A program made the position numbers and the translations under genes. Source: Sedimenticola_A sp040506895 (GTDB lineage: Bacteria; Pseudomonadota; Gammaproteobacteria; Chromatiales; Chromatiaceae). From it: 64,000 bases of DNA. The notes below the pieces were generated by a model, which saw nothing but the letters and a program-made list of their open reading frames with translations, ran no database searches and was not told the DNA's origin. This document shows positions 36,652 through 46,327 of this stretch, piece by piece. The DNA is taken from assembly GCA_040506895.1 (NCBI GenBank), contig JBEVVY010000001.1, forward strand, positions 2,341,116 to 2,405,115. Direction: 5' to 3'. The stretch's first letter is position 1; every line of letters starts with the position of its first letter.

Positions 36652-36679
36652 ATTGTAGCACTGTCCCGCGGCGCGTCCA
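36652..36679 (-). promoter_or_regulatory. Candidate sigma-70 promoter of rho (extended -10)
   Basis: On the minus strand, TGGACG (36679-36674) and TACAAT (36657-36652) are 16 bp apart; TGC just before the -10 makes it an extended -10. It would give a leader of about 130 bases before the rho ATG at 36512. Confidence 0.55.
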
Positions 36680-36702
36680 GTATTTTTGCGTTTTTTTCCG
36701 GA

Positions 36703-37029
36703 TCAGATATTGCTGTCGATGAACGCGGTGAGCTGGGACTTGGAGACCGCCCCCACCTTGGTTGCCTCGACCTCGCCATCCTTGAAGAGCATCAGGGTGG
36801 GAATGCCACGGATGCCGTAACGGGGGGGGGTGTTGGGATTATCGTCGATATTGAGCTTGGTGATCTTGACCTTGCCGGCGTACTCGCCAGCGATCTCATC
36901 CAGTACCGGCGCAATCATCTTGCAGGGGCCGCACCACTCTGCCCAGTAGTCAACCAGCACGGGTTGTGCGGATTGCAGCACTTCCGCTTCAAAAGAGTCA
37001 TCGGTCACATGAACGATCTGCTCACTCAC
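36703..37029 (-). CDS. trxA: Thioredoxin 1
   Basis: A 108-residue cytosolic disulfide reductase. The redox motif WCGPC is at residues 32-36 within YWAEWCGPCKMIAPVLDEIA, and the cis-Pro loop is RGIPTLMLFKDG (about 73-84). The open frame runs 30 codons further upstream, but the GTG at 37029 fits the family's length and has GGAG seven bases before it. An eight-base G run in the gene lies in frame (NTPPRYGIRG), so it is not a frameshift. It precedes rho on the same strand as in many proteobacteria. Confidence 0.95.
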   Translation of the reverse strand: MSEQIVHVTDDSFEAEVLQSAQPVLVDYWAEWCGPCKMIAPVLDEIAGEYAGKVKITKLNIDDNPNTPPRYGIRGIPTLMLFKDGEVEATKVGAVSKSQLTAFIDSNI

Positions 37030-37232
37030 AACTTTCTCCAAAAGGTCTGTGGGAAATTGACACCTAAAAATGCGGAACCGCACCGGCGCTCTGTTTTCCG
37101 TTCCGGGCAAGAAAATCAAACCATAAGAAGCCGGCTCATTTCATGCCCACGTGATATATGGGCGTATTTGATCCCAATATTTTGGCCATTTCAAGTCCAA
37201 AGCCGCCATAAATTACTGTATGCTACCCGGCC

Positions 37233-38606
37233 ATGAGTGAAAAACATTTGACTGACACCAGATTTGACAGCTTCGATCTCGATGAAAGATTGATGCAAGG
37301 CGTTGAAGATGCAGGGTTTTCGAATTGCACGCCGATCCAGGCCGAAACCCTGCCAGTGGCACTGAAAGGACAGGATGTGGCCGGCCAGGCCCAGACCGGA
37401 ACCGGTAAGACAGCCGCCTTTCTCCTCGCCACCTTCCAGCACCTCATCTCCAATCCAGCCGACGAAAACCGCAAGCCCAACCAGCCCCGGGCCCTGATGC
37501 TGGCCCCCACCCGCGAGCTGGCGGTACAGATCCACAAGGATGCCGAGGTCCTGGGCAAACACATGGACATGCGTCTCGGCCTGGTCTACGGCGGCACCGG
37601 TTACGAGCAGCAGCGCAAACAGCTCGAGGAGGGTGTCGACATTCTGATCGGCACACCCGGGCGGCTGATCGACTACTTCAAGCAGCACATCTACAACCTC
37701 AAGCAGGCACAGGTGGTGGTGCTGGACGAGGCGGACCGCATGTTCGACCTCGGCTTCATCAAGGACATCCGTTACCTGCTGCGTCGCTGCCCCGACCCCG
37801 ACAAGCGGCTCGGACTGCTCTTCTCCGCCACGCTCTCATACCGTGTCACCGAGCTGGCCTACGAGCACATGAACAACCCGCAGACCGTCGTTATCGAAGC
37901 GGACAAGGTGACCGCCGACAAGGTCGAGCAGACCTGCTACATGACCGGCAACGATGAGAAGATTCCCCTCCTGATCGGTCTGCTGCGCAAACTGGAACCG
38001 CCCCGCAGCATCGTCTTCGTCAACACCAAGCGGGCGGCGGACCGTATCTGGGGTTACCTGGAAGGCAACGGTTTCAAGGCGGCGATCCTCTCCGGCGATG
38101 TACCGCAGAGAAAGCGCATGAGCCTGCTGAAGCAGTTCCAGACCGGTGAACTGCCGGTCCTGGTGGCTACCGACGTGGCCGCCCGCGGCCTGCATATTCC
38201 CGACGTCACCCATGTCTTCAACTTCGACCTGCCGGAAGATGCCGAGGACTACGTACACCGTATCGGGCGGACCGCCCGCGCTGGTGCCAGCGGCGACGCC
38301 ATCAGCTTCGCCTGCGAGACCTACTCCTTCTCCCTGCCCGACATCGAGCAGTACATCGGGCACCCCCTGCCGATGCAGCCGATCAGGGATGAACTGCTGG
38401 CCGAGATCGATCCCAAGAGCAGGGTCCGTGTCGAAAGGCGCAAGCCCCGTGACCACAAGGGCAAGAAACGCCATGGCGGCCATCACAAGAGGGACCATGG
38501 CGACAGGAAGCATAAGAAAGAGGGAGAGGCCAGGAGCGGCGACGGTCAGCACAAGAAACGCAGGCGCCACCGAAAGCCCAACACTTCAAAAGAGAGCGGC
38601 GAATAA
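37233..38606 (+). CDS. rhlB: ATP-dependent RNA helicase RhlB (DEAD-box)
   Basis: A 457-residue DEAD-box helicase. The Q motif is FSNCTPIQAETLPVAL (about 30-45), motif I AQTGTGKT (about 53-60), motif Ia PTRELAVQI, motif II LDEADRMFDLGF (about 164), motif III FSATL and motif VI HRIGRTARAG (about 345). The C-terminal 60 residues are a low-complexity basic tail (KKRHGGHHKRDHGDRKHKK) expected to bind RNA. Divergent trxA-rhlB order with rho beyond is the same as around E. coli trxA. It would assist RNA decay with RNase E. Confidence 0.92.
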   Translation: MSEKHLTDTRFDSFDLDERLMQGVEDAGFSNCTPIQAETLPVALKGQDVAGQAQTGTGKTAAFLLATFQHLISNPADENRKPNQPRALMLAPTRELAVQIHKDAEVLGKHMDMRLGLVYGGTGYEQQRKQLEEGVDILIGTPGRLIDYFKQHIYNLKQAQVVVLDEADRMFDLGFIKDIRYLLRRCPDPDKRLGLLFSATLSYRVTELAYEHMNNPQTVVIEADKVTADKVEQTCYMTGNDEKIPLLIGLLRKLEPPRSIVFVNTKRAADRIWGYLEGNGFKAAILSGDVPQRKRMSLLKQFQTGELPVLVATDVAARGLHIPDVTHVFNFDLPEDAEDYVHRIGRTARAGASGDAISFACETYSFSLPDIEQYIGHPLPMQPIRDELLAEIDPKSRVRVERRKPRDHKGKKRHGGHHKRDHGDRKHKKEGEARSGDGQHKKRRRHRKPNTSKESGE

Positions 38607-38615
38607 AGCACCGGC

Positions 38616-38990
38616 ATGAGCACCGATGGGGACAACAAGTGCAGCCGCTGCATGGGCTCGAAGTGCTGCACTTATATCACCGAGGCGCTCGGTGTCGCAC
38701 CCCGCTCAAAGACTGACTTCCAGCACCTGCTGTGGCAGGTCTCCCACCGTGGCGTCGAGATCTACAAGGACGAGAGCGGCTGGTACCTGCTGTTCCAGGG
38801 CGAGTGCGAGCACCTGCAACCCGGCGGGCTGTGCGGCATCTACGAGGTGCGCCCCGAAATCTGCCGCGAATACGACAACGACTGGTGCGAGTACGACGAG
38901 CCGGCGGAGAAGGGATTCGAGCTCTACTTCCGCAACTACCAGGAGCTTCTCGACTACTGCAAAAAACGCTTCAAGGCGTGGGGGCGTTAG
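38616..38990 (+). CDS. YkgJ family cysteine cluster protein
   Basis: A 124-residue cytosolic protein with a cysteine cluster likely to bind zinc or iron: CSRCMGSKCCTY at the N-terminus (about 9-20), GECEHLQPGGLCGIYEVRPEICREY in the middle (written here as two parts, GECEHLQPGGLCGIY and EVRPEICREY) and DWCEYDEPAEKGFELYF. This is the YkgJ/UPF0153 pattern (PF03692). Function is unknown. It starts 9 bp after rhlB and is probably co-transcribed. Its 3' end overlaps the convergent yrfG gene by 20 bp. Confidence 0.88.
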   Translation: MSTDGDNKCSRCMGSKCCTYITEALGVAPRSKTDFQHLLWQVSHRGVEIYKDESGWYLLFQGECEHLQPGGLCGIYEVRPEICREYDNDWCEYDEPAEKGFELYFRNYQELLDYCKKRFKAWGR

Positions 38991-39639
38991 TGGGAAGTAT
39001 CTCCGAGAAATCGTGAATGGCATCGAAATCGCCTGCCTCCCTGGGGGGAGACTTGGTGTCAGGCCTGAGTACCGCCAACAACCAGCGGATCCCGTAATTA
39101 CGGGCTGATGCCAGCACCGAGGGGCTGTCATCCACGAACAGGGTGCGCTCCTTGCCGAAGGGCTCCACCACCTGCAGCCTGTCCCAGAAGCCGACATCCT
39201 CTTTCGGCAGCCCCAGGTCGTGGGCGCAGATCACGTTATCGAAGTGACCTCCCAGTTGTGTCCGGTTGAGTTTCAGATCGAGGGATTTCTGGTGGGCATT
39301 GGTCACCAGTACCACGCGCTTACCGCCTTGTTTCATGGCATCGAGGAAATCCACCACGTGGGGGTGCACGGCGATCAGGTGATCCACCTCCTCCTTGAGC
39401 AGGGCGATATCCAGCCCCAGCTTGCGGCTCCAGTGATCCACGCAGTACCACTCCAGGGTTCCCTCGATACTCTTGTAGAGCTCCATCAGCTGTCGCTTTG
39501 CCTGCTCGAGGGGGATGGCGCGTGCCTCTGCGTAGCGCACAGGCACATGCTCCAGCCAGAAGTGGTTGTCGAAGTGGAGGTCCAGCAGGGTACCGTCCAT
39601 GTCCAGGAAGACACTATCGATTTGGTTCCAGTCAATCAT
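38971..39639 (-). CDS. yrfG: GMP/IMP 5'-nucleotidase YrfG (HAD family)
   Basis: A 222-residue HAD hydrolase that dephosphorylates purine nucleotides. Motif I is FLDMDGTLLDLHFDNHFW (about 10-27), motif II VVLVTNAHQKSLDLK (about 108), and motif III/IV with KEDVGFWDRLQ and LFVDDSPSVLASA (about 165). The DLHFDNHFW block is characteristic of YrfG. The ATG at 39639 is preferred; an upstream start at 39705 would overlap the divergent gene. It overlaps the convergent YkgJ-family gene by 20 bp. nudE lies on the other side of one gene, as near E. coli yrfG. Confidence 0.9.
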   Translation of the reverse strand: MIDWNQIDSVFLDMDGTLLDLHFDNHFWLEHVPVRYAEARAIPLEQAKRQLMELYKSIEGTLEWYCVDHWSRKLGLDIALLKEEVDHLIAVHPHVVDFLDAMKQGGKRVVLVTNAHQKSLDLKLNRTQLGGHFDNVICAHDLGLPKEDVGFWDRLQVVEPFGKERTLFVDDSPSVLASARNYGIRWLLAVLRPDTKSPPREAGDFDAIHDFSEILPTNAPTP

Positions 39640-39693
39640 AGGGCTAAAGTTAATGGCTAAAGTGGTTGTAATCAATTGATTGGTCGCTGACCC

Positions 39694-40356
39694 ATGACGA
39701 GACACCTCACCCTTGCACTGCTGCTGGCCTGCACATCACCGCTGTTGGCCGACCCGGAGTGGCCTGAATGGGCCGATGACGAAGAGCGATCCCTTGCGGT
39801 CAACGAGGGTGAATTGCACTTTCTTGTGGCGCCGCCAGCCAGCCCGGCCCATCACCATATCAACCGCATCACCATCACACCCCGAAGCGCGACGGATGGC
39901 TGGGTGAAACTCCACCAGTGCCATACCCACCTGGACCCCGTTCCGAGAGCCGAGATCACCTACCGGCCGGACAACATCAGGCGGATCACCCTGCTGTCAG
40001 CGGATAACATCGGCAAGGCGTCGGTTCAGGGGCCGAATGTTCTGCTCGAAGAGATCGGCAGTGACGCAAAACTCTGCCTGAATGCGGAAACCCGCGCCCT
40101 GCACCGACTGCCTGACGGCAGCCTGGAGTTGCGCAACGGCCCCTACATGCGCCGCTTTCTGGACGGCTACTACCCGATGTTCATCAGCCTGACGGTCACC
40201 TATCCTGAACAGTTCAGCATCCAGGCCATTGCCCCCGCCCCACGCGCCGGTTTCTCGATCACAAAAAAAACCGGTGAAGTGAAGCTCAGCGGCTGGTTTG
40301 AGGGTAAACTGTTCACCCGTATCCGCTTCCAGCCAGCTTCAGAAAAGGACAGATGA
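39694..40356 (+). CDS. Hypothetical exported protein
   Basis: A 220-residue protein that I do not recognise. It has a Sec signal peptide (MTRHLTLALLLACTSPLLAD, cleavage probably after LLA). The mature part has alternating hydrophobic/charged stretches typical of beta-rich folds, WAGDE-like acidic N-terminal region, two Cys (about 72 and 129) that could form a disulfide, and the segments RRFLDGYYPMFISLTVTYP and GFSITKKTGEVKLSGWFEGK. The gene overlaps nudE by four bases (ATGA), so the two are translationally coupled. It is divergent from yrfG. A periplasmic role is likely; no function is inferred. Confidence 0.72.
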   Translation: MTRHLTLALLLACTSPLLADPEWPEWADDEERSLAVNEGELHFLVAPPASPAHHHINRITITPRSATDGWVKLHQCHTHLDPVPRAEITYRPDNIRRITLLSADNIGKASVQGPNVLLEEIGSDAKLCLNAETRALHRLPDGSLELRNGPYMRRFLDGYYPMFISLTVTYPEQFSIQAIAPAPRAGFSITKKTGEVKLSGWFEGKLFTRIRFQPASEKDR

Positions 40357-40897
40357 GCAACAAGCCAAAGGTCACTGCACGCCGCCCCATCAATCACACC
40401 GGAATCTTCAACATCGAGGAGATGGATCTCGAGTTCTCCAACGGCGAAACACGCTGTTACCAGCGTATCGTCGGCGCCGAACAGGGTGCCGTGCTCATCG
40501 TCCCTCTACTGGACCCCGAGACCGTCCTGCTGATCCGTGAATACTCGGCAGGGACCGACCGTTACGAACTGGTCTTCCCGAAGGGCAATATCGAGAGTGA
40601 CGAAGAGCTGCTGGTGGCGGCCAATCGCGAGATCCAGGAGGAGATAGGTCATGGCGCCAATCAGCTTGAGCACATCACCTCCTTCACCCTGGCACCGGGC
40701 TACCTGCGCCACACCACGCATATCGTACTGGCACAGCAGCTCTATCCGAGCAGTCTGCCCGGGGATGAACCCGAGCCCCTGGAGGTGGTACCCTGGAAAA
40801 TCGCTGACATGGACCGGTTGCTGGAGCAGGACGATTTCACCGAAGCACGCTCCATCGCCGCACTCTTTTACGTCAGGGAAAAACTGGAAAAACAATA

Positions 40898-40898
<1 letters not shown>
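40353..40898 (+). CDS. nudE: ADP compounds hydrolase NudE
   Basis: A 181-residue Nudix hydrolase of ADP-ribose, NADH and related ADP compounds. The Nudix box is GNIESDEELLVAANREIQEE followed by IG (about 77-98), matching GX5EX7REUXEEXGU. ELVFPKG just before it and FTLAPGYLRHTTHIVLAQ after it are typical of NudE. Start overlaps the upstream exported protein; the stop overlaps the cysQ start (TAATG). nudE-cysQ pairing is common in this class and joins two phosphoadenosine-related clean-up enzymes. Confidence 0.92.
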
Positions 40899-41692
<794 letters not shown>

Positions 41693-41700
41693 GAGAGCGG

Positions 41701-42740
41701 ATGAAACCCGCTACCCGTCATCCAGGCGCGCTTGCCACCCTCTTTGCCCTGTTATGGCCGCTGCTTTTCGCCATCACGGCCTGGGCGGACGAACCTGGCG
41801 AGGCGTTCGAATTCGATGACGCCCCGCTGGAAGAGCCCCTGGAGCACCCCTCCTGGTTCAAGGAGAGCTTCCTCGATCTGCCGGAAGATCTGAACGAGGC
41901 CGTCACTGCCGGCAAGAAAGGTGTGATCATCTACTTCGGCCAGCGGCGCTGCCCCTACTGCCAGAAACTGCTCGAGGTCAACTTCGGTCAGCAGGATATC
42001 GCCGGCTATACCCAGCGCCACTTCGATGTCATTCCCGTGGACATCTGGGGGATAGACGAACTGACCGACATGGATGGCGCGACCCTCACGGAGCGGGAGT
42101 TCGCTCTGCGCAAGAAATCGAACTTCACCCCCACCCTGATCTTCTACACGGACGGCGTTGACGAAACCCTGCGTCTCACCGGCTACCACCCACCCTACAC
42201 CTTCAGGGCGGCGCTGGAATACGTGGCCGGCGGGCACTATCGCAACGAACCGTTCAAGGCCTACCTGGAGCGGGGAGACGGCGCCCTCACCTTCTCAGAG
42301 GGCGAACTCAACGAGGCGGACTTCTTCTCCCCCCTCCCCACGCCCTGGATCGCAGCAGGCTCCCCGGAGAGACACCGCTTGCGGTTTTTTTCGAGCGGGG
42401 CAACTGCCACGCCTGCGACATCCTCCACGCCCAGCCCCTCCAGAAGCGGTCGATCCTGAGCCTGCTCGAGGGATTCGAAACGGTTCAGCTCGATATCAAT
42501 GCGGACACCCCGGTGATCACACCGGACGGCAAGCGAACCACCGCAAGCCAGTGGGCGGACAGCCTGGGGCTCTTCTACTCACCCTCCATTCTCTTCTTCG
42601 ACGAGTCGGGCCGCGAGATCATGCGTGTGGATTCCGTGGTGCAGTTCTACCGCCTGCGCAACATCCTCGACTACATCGGCAGCCGGGGCTATCTCAGCGA
42701 ACCCAGCTACCAGCACTGGCGCACCCGATCAGGCAACTGA
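41701..42740 (+). pseudogene. Exported protein with two thioredoxin-like domains, interrupted by a frameshift
   Basis: The ATG at 41701 starts a Sec signal peptide (LATLFALLWPLLFAITAWAD) and a first thioredoxin-like domain with GQRRCPYCQKLLEV (C-P-Y-C), related to SoxW-type proteins. This frame ends at 42459 in a nonsensical Ser/Thr/Pro-rich tail. From the seven-T run at 42385-42391 the -1 frame continues with FFERGNCHACDILHAQ (C-H-A-C), a second thioredoxin-like half, to the stop at 42740. One extra T would restore a protein of about 347 residues. Either the gene is broken, the sequence lacks a T, or slippage on the run makes two products. It follows cysQ by 8 bp. The protein would act in periplasmic disulfide reduction. 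Confidence 0.75.
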
Positions 42741-42743
42741 GCC

Positions 42744-43160
42744 TTATCTGCAGTAACGGCTGTCAAAGGCCTCCAGCTGCCGACGCCTCTGTTTCAGCTT
42801 CTCGCCCTCTGCCGGCCGGTAGCCCTTTCTCAGCTTCCACTGCACCTGCTCCAGTTTCTGACGGTTACGAAAACACTCTTTTTCAGATACCCCCTTGGAG
42901 CGCGCACGCTTCGGGCGATTGCGGGACTGGTGCTTGCGCGGCTCCGGTGACGCCTTGCCACCCCGACCATCCTCCCGGCTCCCGGCCCAATCCACCACCT
43001 GGGGCGTGATCTCCACAGACTCGGACAGACCGCCGGAACAGGGCAACTGCTGGAATATCACGCCTCCCTGCTCATCGTGGCACCGGTATACGGTATCGGC
43101 CGAGGCGGCTGTGACCACCATTATCCAGGGCACCAGGCAACGGATAATTTCCGACATCAT
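42744..43160 (-). CDS. DUF4124-type exported protein
   Basis: A 138-residue protein with a signal peptide (MMSEIIRCLVPWIMVVTAAS) followed at once by ADTVYRCHDEQGGVIFQQLP, the short beta-strand module of DUF4124 proteins. The rest is a linker and a basic, Gln/Lys-rich helical region (RKHQSRNRPKRARSKG and QVQWKLRKGYRPAEGEK). The ATG at 43160 has AAGGA five bases upstream; the frame is open further but without a better site. It lies convergent with the frameshifted thioredoxin gene, three bases apart. The function of DUF4124 is unknown; the basic tail may bind peptidoglycan or nucleic acid. Confidence 0.75.
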   Translation of the reverse strand: MMSEIIRCLVPWIMVVTAASADTVYRCHDEQGGVIFQQLPCSGGLSESVEITPQVVDWAGSREDGRGGKASPEPRKHQSRNRPKRARSKGVSEKECFRNRQKLEQVQWKLRKGYRPAEGEKLKQRRRQLEAFDSRYCR

Positions 43161-43258
43161 CACAATCCTTTTCTCGATACAGGTATATACTTCTTCCCGG
43201 AACACGCATTGCGGCCGCCATGCACAGGCCCAGGGATGGAGACCAGACGGATTAGTTT

Positions 43259-44392
43259 ATGATGAGAACTAAATTCCCGCCAGTGGAACCGATCCCCGCA
43301 GACGAGAACAAACAGCTGCGGGAACAGCTCCACGCCATGCGAAAGGAGGCGACCAACAATGAGCAGGTGCTGAAAAGGTTCCACGAACGGGAGCTCTCCC
43401 TGCTTGGCGCAGAGACCCTGCCCCAGCTGCTATCCATTCTCACGGACGGCATGCGGGACTCCTTCGACCTGCCCGATATCACCCTCGCCCTGCACGACCC
43501 CGACCACGAGATGCGCTACCTGCTGCTGAAATCGGGCGCAGCGCCTGAGAGTTACGACAACATCTGGCTGGTGGATCACCTGGACGAGATCAATCCCCAT
43601 CTCAATGACCTGAGAGCACCCAGGCTAGGCCCCTTTCTGAGCGATCGCCATGCACCACTGTTTCCCGGAAAGAGGGACCTGCGCAGCGTTGCCCTGCTGC
43701 CGATGATCAGGCGCGGACAGCTGGTGGGCAGCCTCCACCTGGGGAGCCCCGACGAGAAACGTTTCACCCGCCATCACGCCTGCGATTTCCTCGAGCGGCT
43801 GGCCACCATCAGCGCCATCTGTCTCGAAAACACCGTCAATCGCGAGCATCTCGTGATCAGCGGCCTGACAGACGCTCTCACCGACCTGCACAACCGGCGA
43901 TATCTCGAGCGCCGACTGGGAGAGGAGGTCTCCCGTGCCCGGCGATACGACCAGCCCCTGAGCTGCCTGTTCATCGATGCCGATCACTTCAAGCAGGTCA
44001 ACGACCGTCACGGGCACGCGGCGGGCGACGCGGTACTGCGCGAAATCGCCCTCAGGGTGAAGGAGTGCCTGCGCGTCTCCGATGTCGCCACGCGTTATGG
44101 CGGTGAGGAGTTTGCGCTGCTTCTGCCACAGACCGATTCCGCCATGGCGGTTCATCTTGCCGAGCGAATCCGCAACCAGATCGCAGACAGGCCGATCCCG
44201 GTGGATGGTGGCAAGGCGCTCGATATCACGGTCTCTATCGGCGTAAGCGAGCTGGACAGATCCCTTGAAACGGCAGATCCGGACGGCACCCTGATGCTCG
44301 AGCAGGCGGACAACGCACTCTACCAGGCAAAGGCCTCGGGCAGGAACAGAACCGAACTCCACCCGGACAAGCGGCCCGTCCACGCACCATAA
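43259..44392 (+). CDS. Diguanylate cyclase with DUF484/GAF-like sensor domain
   Basis: A 377-residue predicted c-di-GMP synthase. The N-terminal part has a coiled coil (NKQLREQLHAMRKEATNNEQ) then HERELSLLGAETLPQLLSIL and DLPDITLALHDPDHEMRYLL, which resembles the DUF484 family's GAF-like fold. The C-terminal GGDEF domain has DADHFKQVNDRHGHAAGDAV (about 240) and the active-site loop RYGGEEFALLLPQ (about 280), with GGEEF intact, so catalysis is likely. An RxxD-type inhibitory site is not evident. No membrane segment; cytosolic. It lies before the hydrogenase operon but about 160 bp away. Confidence 0.87.
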   Translation: MMRTKFPPVEPIPADENKQLREQLHAMRKEATNNEQVLKRFHERELSLLGAETLPQLLSILTDGMRDSFDLPDITLALHDPDHEMRYLLLKSGAAPESYDNIWLVDHLDEINPHLNDLRAPRLGPFLSDRHAPLFPGKRDLRSVALLPMIRRGQLVGSLHLGSPDEKRFTRHHACDFLERLATISAICLENTVNREHLVISGLTDALTDLHNRRYLERRLGEEVSRARRYDQPLSCLFIDADHFKQVNDRHGHAAGDAVLREIALRVKECLRVSDVATRYGGEEFALLLPQTDSAMAVHLAERIRNQIADRPIPVDGGKALDITVSIGVSELDRSLETADPDGTLMLEQADNALYQAKASGRNRTELHPDKRPVHAP

Positions 44393-44554
44393 AGAAGCAG
44401 AGCCGGGTGATCGGACCCGCGGCAACTGACCGTGGTCATGATTTGATCCGAGTTCTTCATAAAGTGGCGTTCATTACGTTGTAACTTCGCGACTCTACTT
44501 ATATCTTCATATTAGTGTTAACAGACCCTAGTAAGGGACGACAGGGCAAGCGCG

Positions 44555-46327
44555 ATGACCGACGACCTCATCACCGAAACCACCGGAAGGGTGATAGCCC
44601 ACTGGGACAACGGACCATCCAACCTGTTGCAGATGCTGGTTGAGCTGCAGCAGGCGCTGGACCACATCCCCGATGACTGCATCGACCGGCTCGCCGCCGA
44701 CCTCTCCTGCACCCACGTTCATATCGAGAGCGTCATCGGTTTCTACAGCTTCCTGCACCGCGATCCCGCCACCCGGTACCGGATACTGTTCAGCGACAAT
44801 ATCACCGACCAGATGCTGGGCAGCCGCGCACTGGCGGAACAGCTGTCGGCACAACTGGATGGCACCGGTACGGGCACCGTCGGCCATACCTCCTGCACCG
44901 GCATGGGGGACCAGGGTCCGGCCGCCCTGGTCAACGGTCTCACCCTGACCCGGCTGGATGCTGAGCGCATCGACAGGATGGCCGAACTGGTAAAGAGCGC
45001 AACACCGATGGATCAGTGGCCTTCCGAGTGGTTCCAGGTGGAGGAGAACATCAGGCGCAGGGACCTGCTGCTGGGTAGTGACTTCGAAAAAGGCGCCGGG
45101 GTAAAAGCCGCCCTGCAACACGACCCCGACGAACTGCTCGACCTGCTCGATGCCTCGGGCCTGAGGGGGCGCGGTGGCGCCGGCTTCAAGACCGCCACCA
45201 AGTGGCGCTTCTGCAAGCAGGCCCCCGGGGAACGGGTGGTGGTCTGCAATGCCGACGAGGGGGAACCCGGCACCTTCAAGGACCGCGTTCTGCTACAGGG
45301 CTACGCCGAACACCTGATCGAGGGGATGATCATCTGCGCCAGGGTGATCGGCGCAAACAGCGGCTTCATCTACCTGCGTGGAGAATATCTCTACCTCAGG
45401 GATGAGCTCGAATCGAAACTCCAGCGCTACCGGGACGCCGGACTGCTTGGAAAAGAGATACACGGAGAGAAAGGCTTCGACTTCGATATCTCGATCCATC
45501 TCGGCGCAGGCGCCTATATCTGCGGCGAGGAGTCGGCACTGATCGAGTCACTCGAAGGCAAACGGGGCATCCCGCGGATTCGCCCGCCCTTCCCTGTCAC
45601 CAGCGGCTACATGAACCGACCCACGGTGGTAAACAATGTCGAGACCCTGGTTGCCGCGGCCATGATCACGATCAACGGCGCCGACTGGTTCAATGCCAGC
45701 GGCACCGGGAAATCCTCCGGCACCAAGCTGCTGAGCATCTCCGGCGACTGCGAACGACCCGGCATCTACGAGTACCCCTTCGGCACCAGCCTGGAAGAGA
45801 TACTCGGTGACTGTGGAGCGACCCATGTGCAGGCCGTGCAGATCGCCGGTGCTGCCGGGACCACCGTTCCCCCCTCCGAATTCAAGCGCAGCATCGCATT
45901 CGAGGATCTCGCCACCGGCGGCTCGTTCATGATTTTCGACCACGAGAGAAACCTGCTCGACATGGTGCAGAACTTCACCGCGTTCTTCGTCCACGAAAGC
46001 TGCGGCTTCTGCACACCCTGCCGGGTCGGCACCTCGCTGATCCAGAAGCGCCTCACCAAGGTGGCCAATGGACGCGCCACCGGCGAGGACCTCGAGGCCA
46101 TCCGCACCATCGGCAGTCTCACCCGGCAGTGCAGCCACTGTGGCCTCGGCATGACAGCAGCCAACCCGGTCCTGGAGACCCTGGAGAAGTTCGCACACAT
46201 CTACGAACCCCACCTCCTCTCCACCAGTTTCGAACCGGCCTTCGACCTCGACGCCTCTCTCGAGGAGGCCCGACAGATCACCGGCCGGGACGACCCGGGC
46301 GCACACCTTGAGGGAGGTGGCGTATGA
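44555..46327 (+). CDS. hoxF: NAD-reducing hydrogenase diaphorase subunit HoxF
   Basis: A 590-residue cytosolic flavoprotein that passes electrons from the hydrogenase to NAD+. The N-terminal third is NuoE-like (about 1-150, with SVIGFYSFLHRDP). The rest is NuoF-like: FMN/NAD site GLRGRGGAGFKTATKWRFC (about 203-221), NADEGEPGTFKDR, GAGAYICGEESALIESLEG, and the [4Fe-4S] cluster ESCGFCTPCRVGTSL (about 481) with CSHCGLG near 525. Fused NuoE-NuoF is the HoxF layout of group 3d hydrogenases; in the NuoE-like part the usual four cluster cysteines are mostly absent. It is the first gene of hoxFUYH and overlaps hoxU by four bases. Confidence 0.93.
   Translation: MTDDLITETTGRVIAHWDNGPSNLLQMLVELQQALDHIPDDCIDRLAADLSCTHVHIESVIGFYSFLHRDPATRYRILFSDNITDQMLGSRALAEQLSAQLDGTGTGTVGHTSCTGMGDQGPAALVNGLTLTRLDAERIDRMAELVKSATPMDQWPSEWFQVEENIRRRDLLLGSDFEKGAGVKAALQHDPDELLDLLDASGLRGRGGAGFKTATKWRFCKQAPGERVVVCNADEGEPGTFKDRVLLQGYAEHLIEGMIICARVIGANSGFIYLRGEYLYLRDELESKLQRYRDAGLLGKEIHGEKGFDFDISIHLGAGAYICGEESALIESLEGKRGIPRIRPPFPVTSGYMNRPTVVNNVETLVAAAMITINGADWFNASGTGKSSGTKLLSISGDCERPGIYEYPFGTSLEEILGDCGATHVQAVQIAGAAGTTVPPSEFKRSIAFEDLATGGSFMIFDHERNLLDMVQNFTAFFVHESCGFCTPCRVGTSLIQKRLTKVANGRATGEDLEAIRTIGSLTRQCSHCGLGMTAANPVLETLEKFAHIYEPHLLSTSFEPAFDLDASLEEARQITGRDDPGAHLEGGGV

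Noticed and set aside
36827..36834. An eight-G run in trxA considered as a frameshift
   Set aside because: Translation through the run gives the normal thioredoxin sequence NTPPRYGIRGIPT, so the frame is intact.
44461..44485. A sigma-54-like promoter before hoxF (TGGCG ... TTGT)
   Set aside because: The -12 element lacks the required GC at correct spacing; no confident promoter could be chosen.
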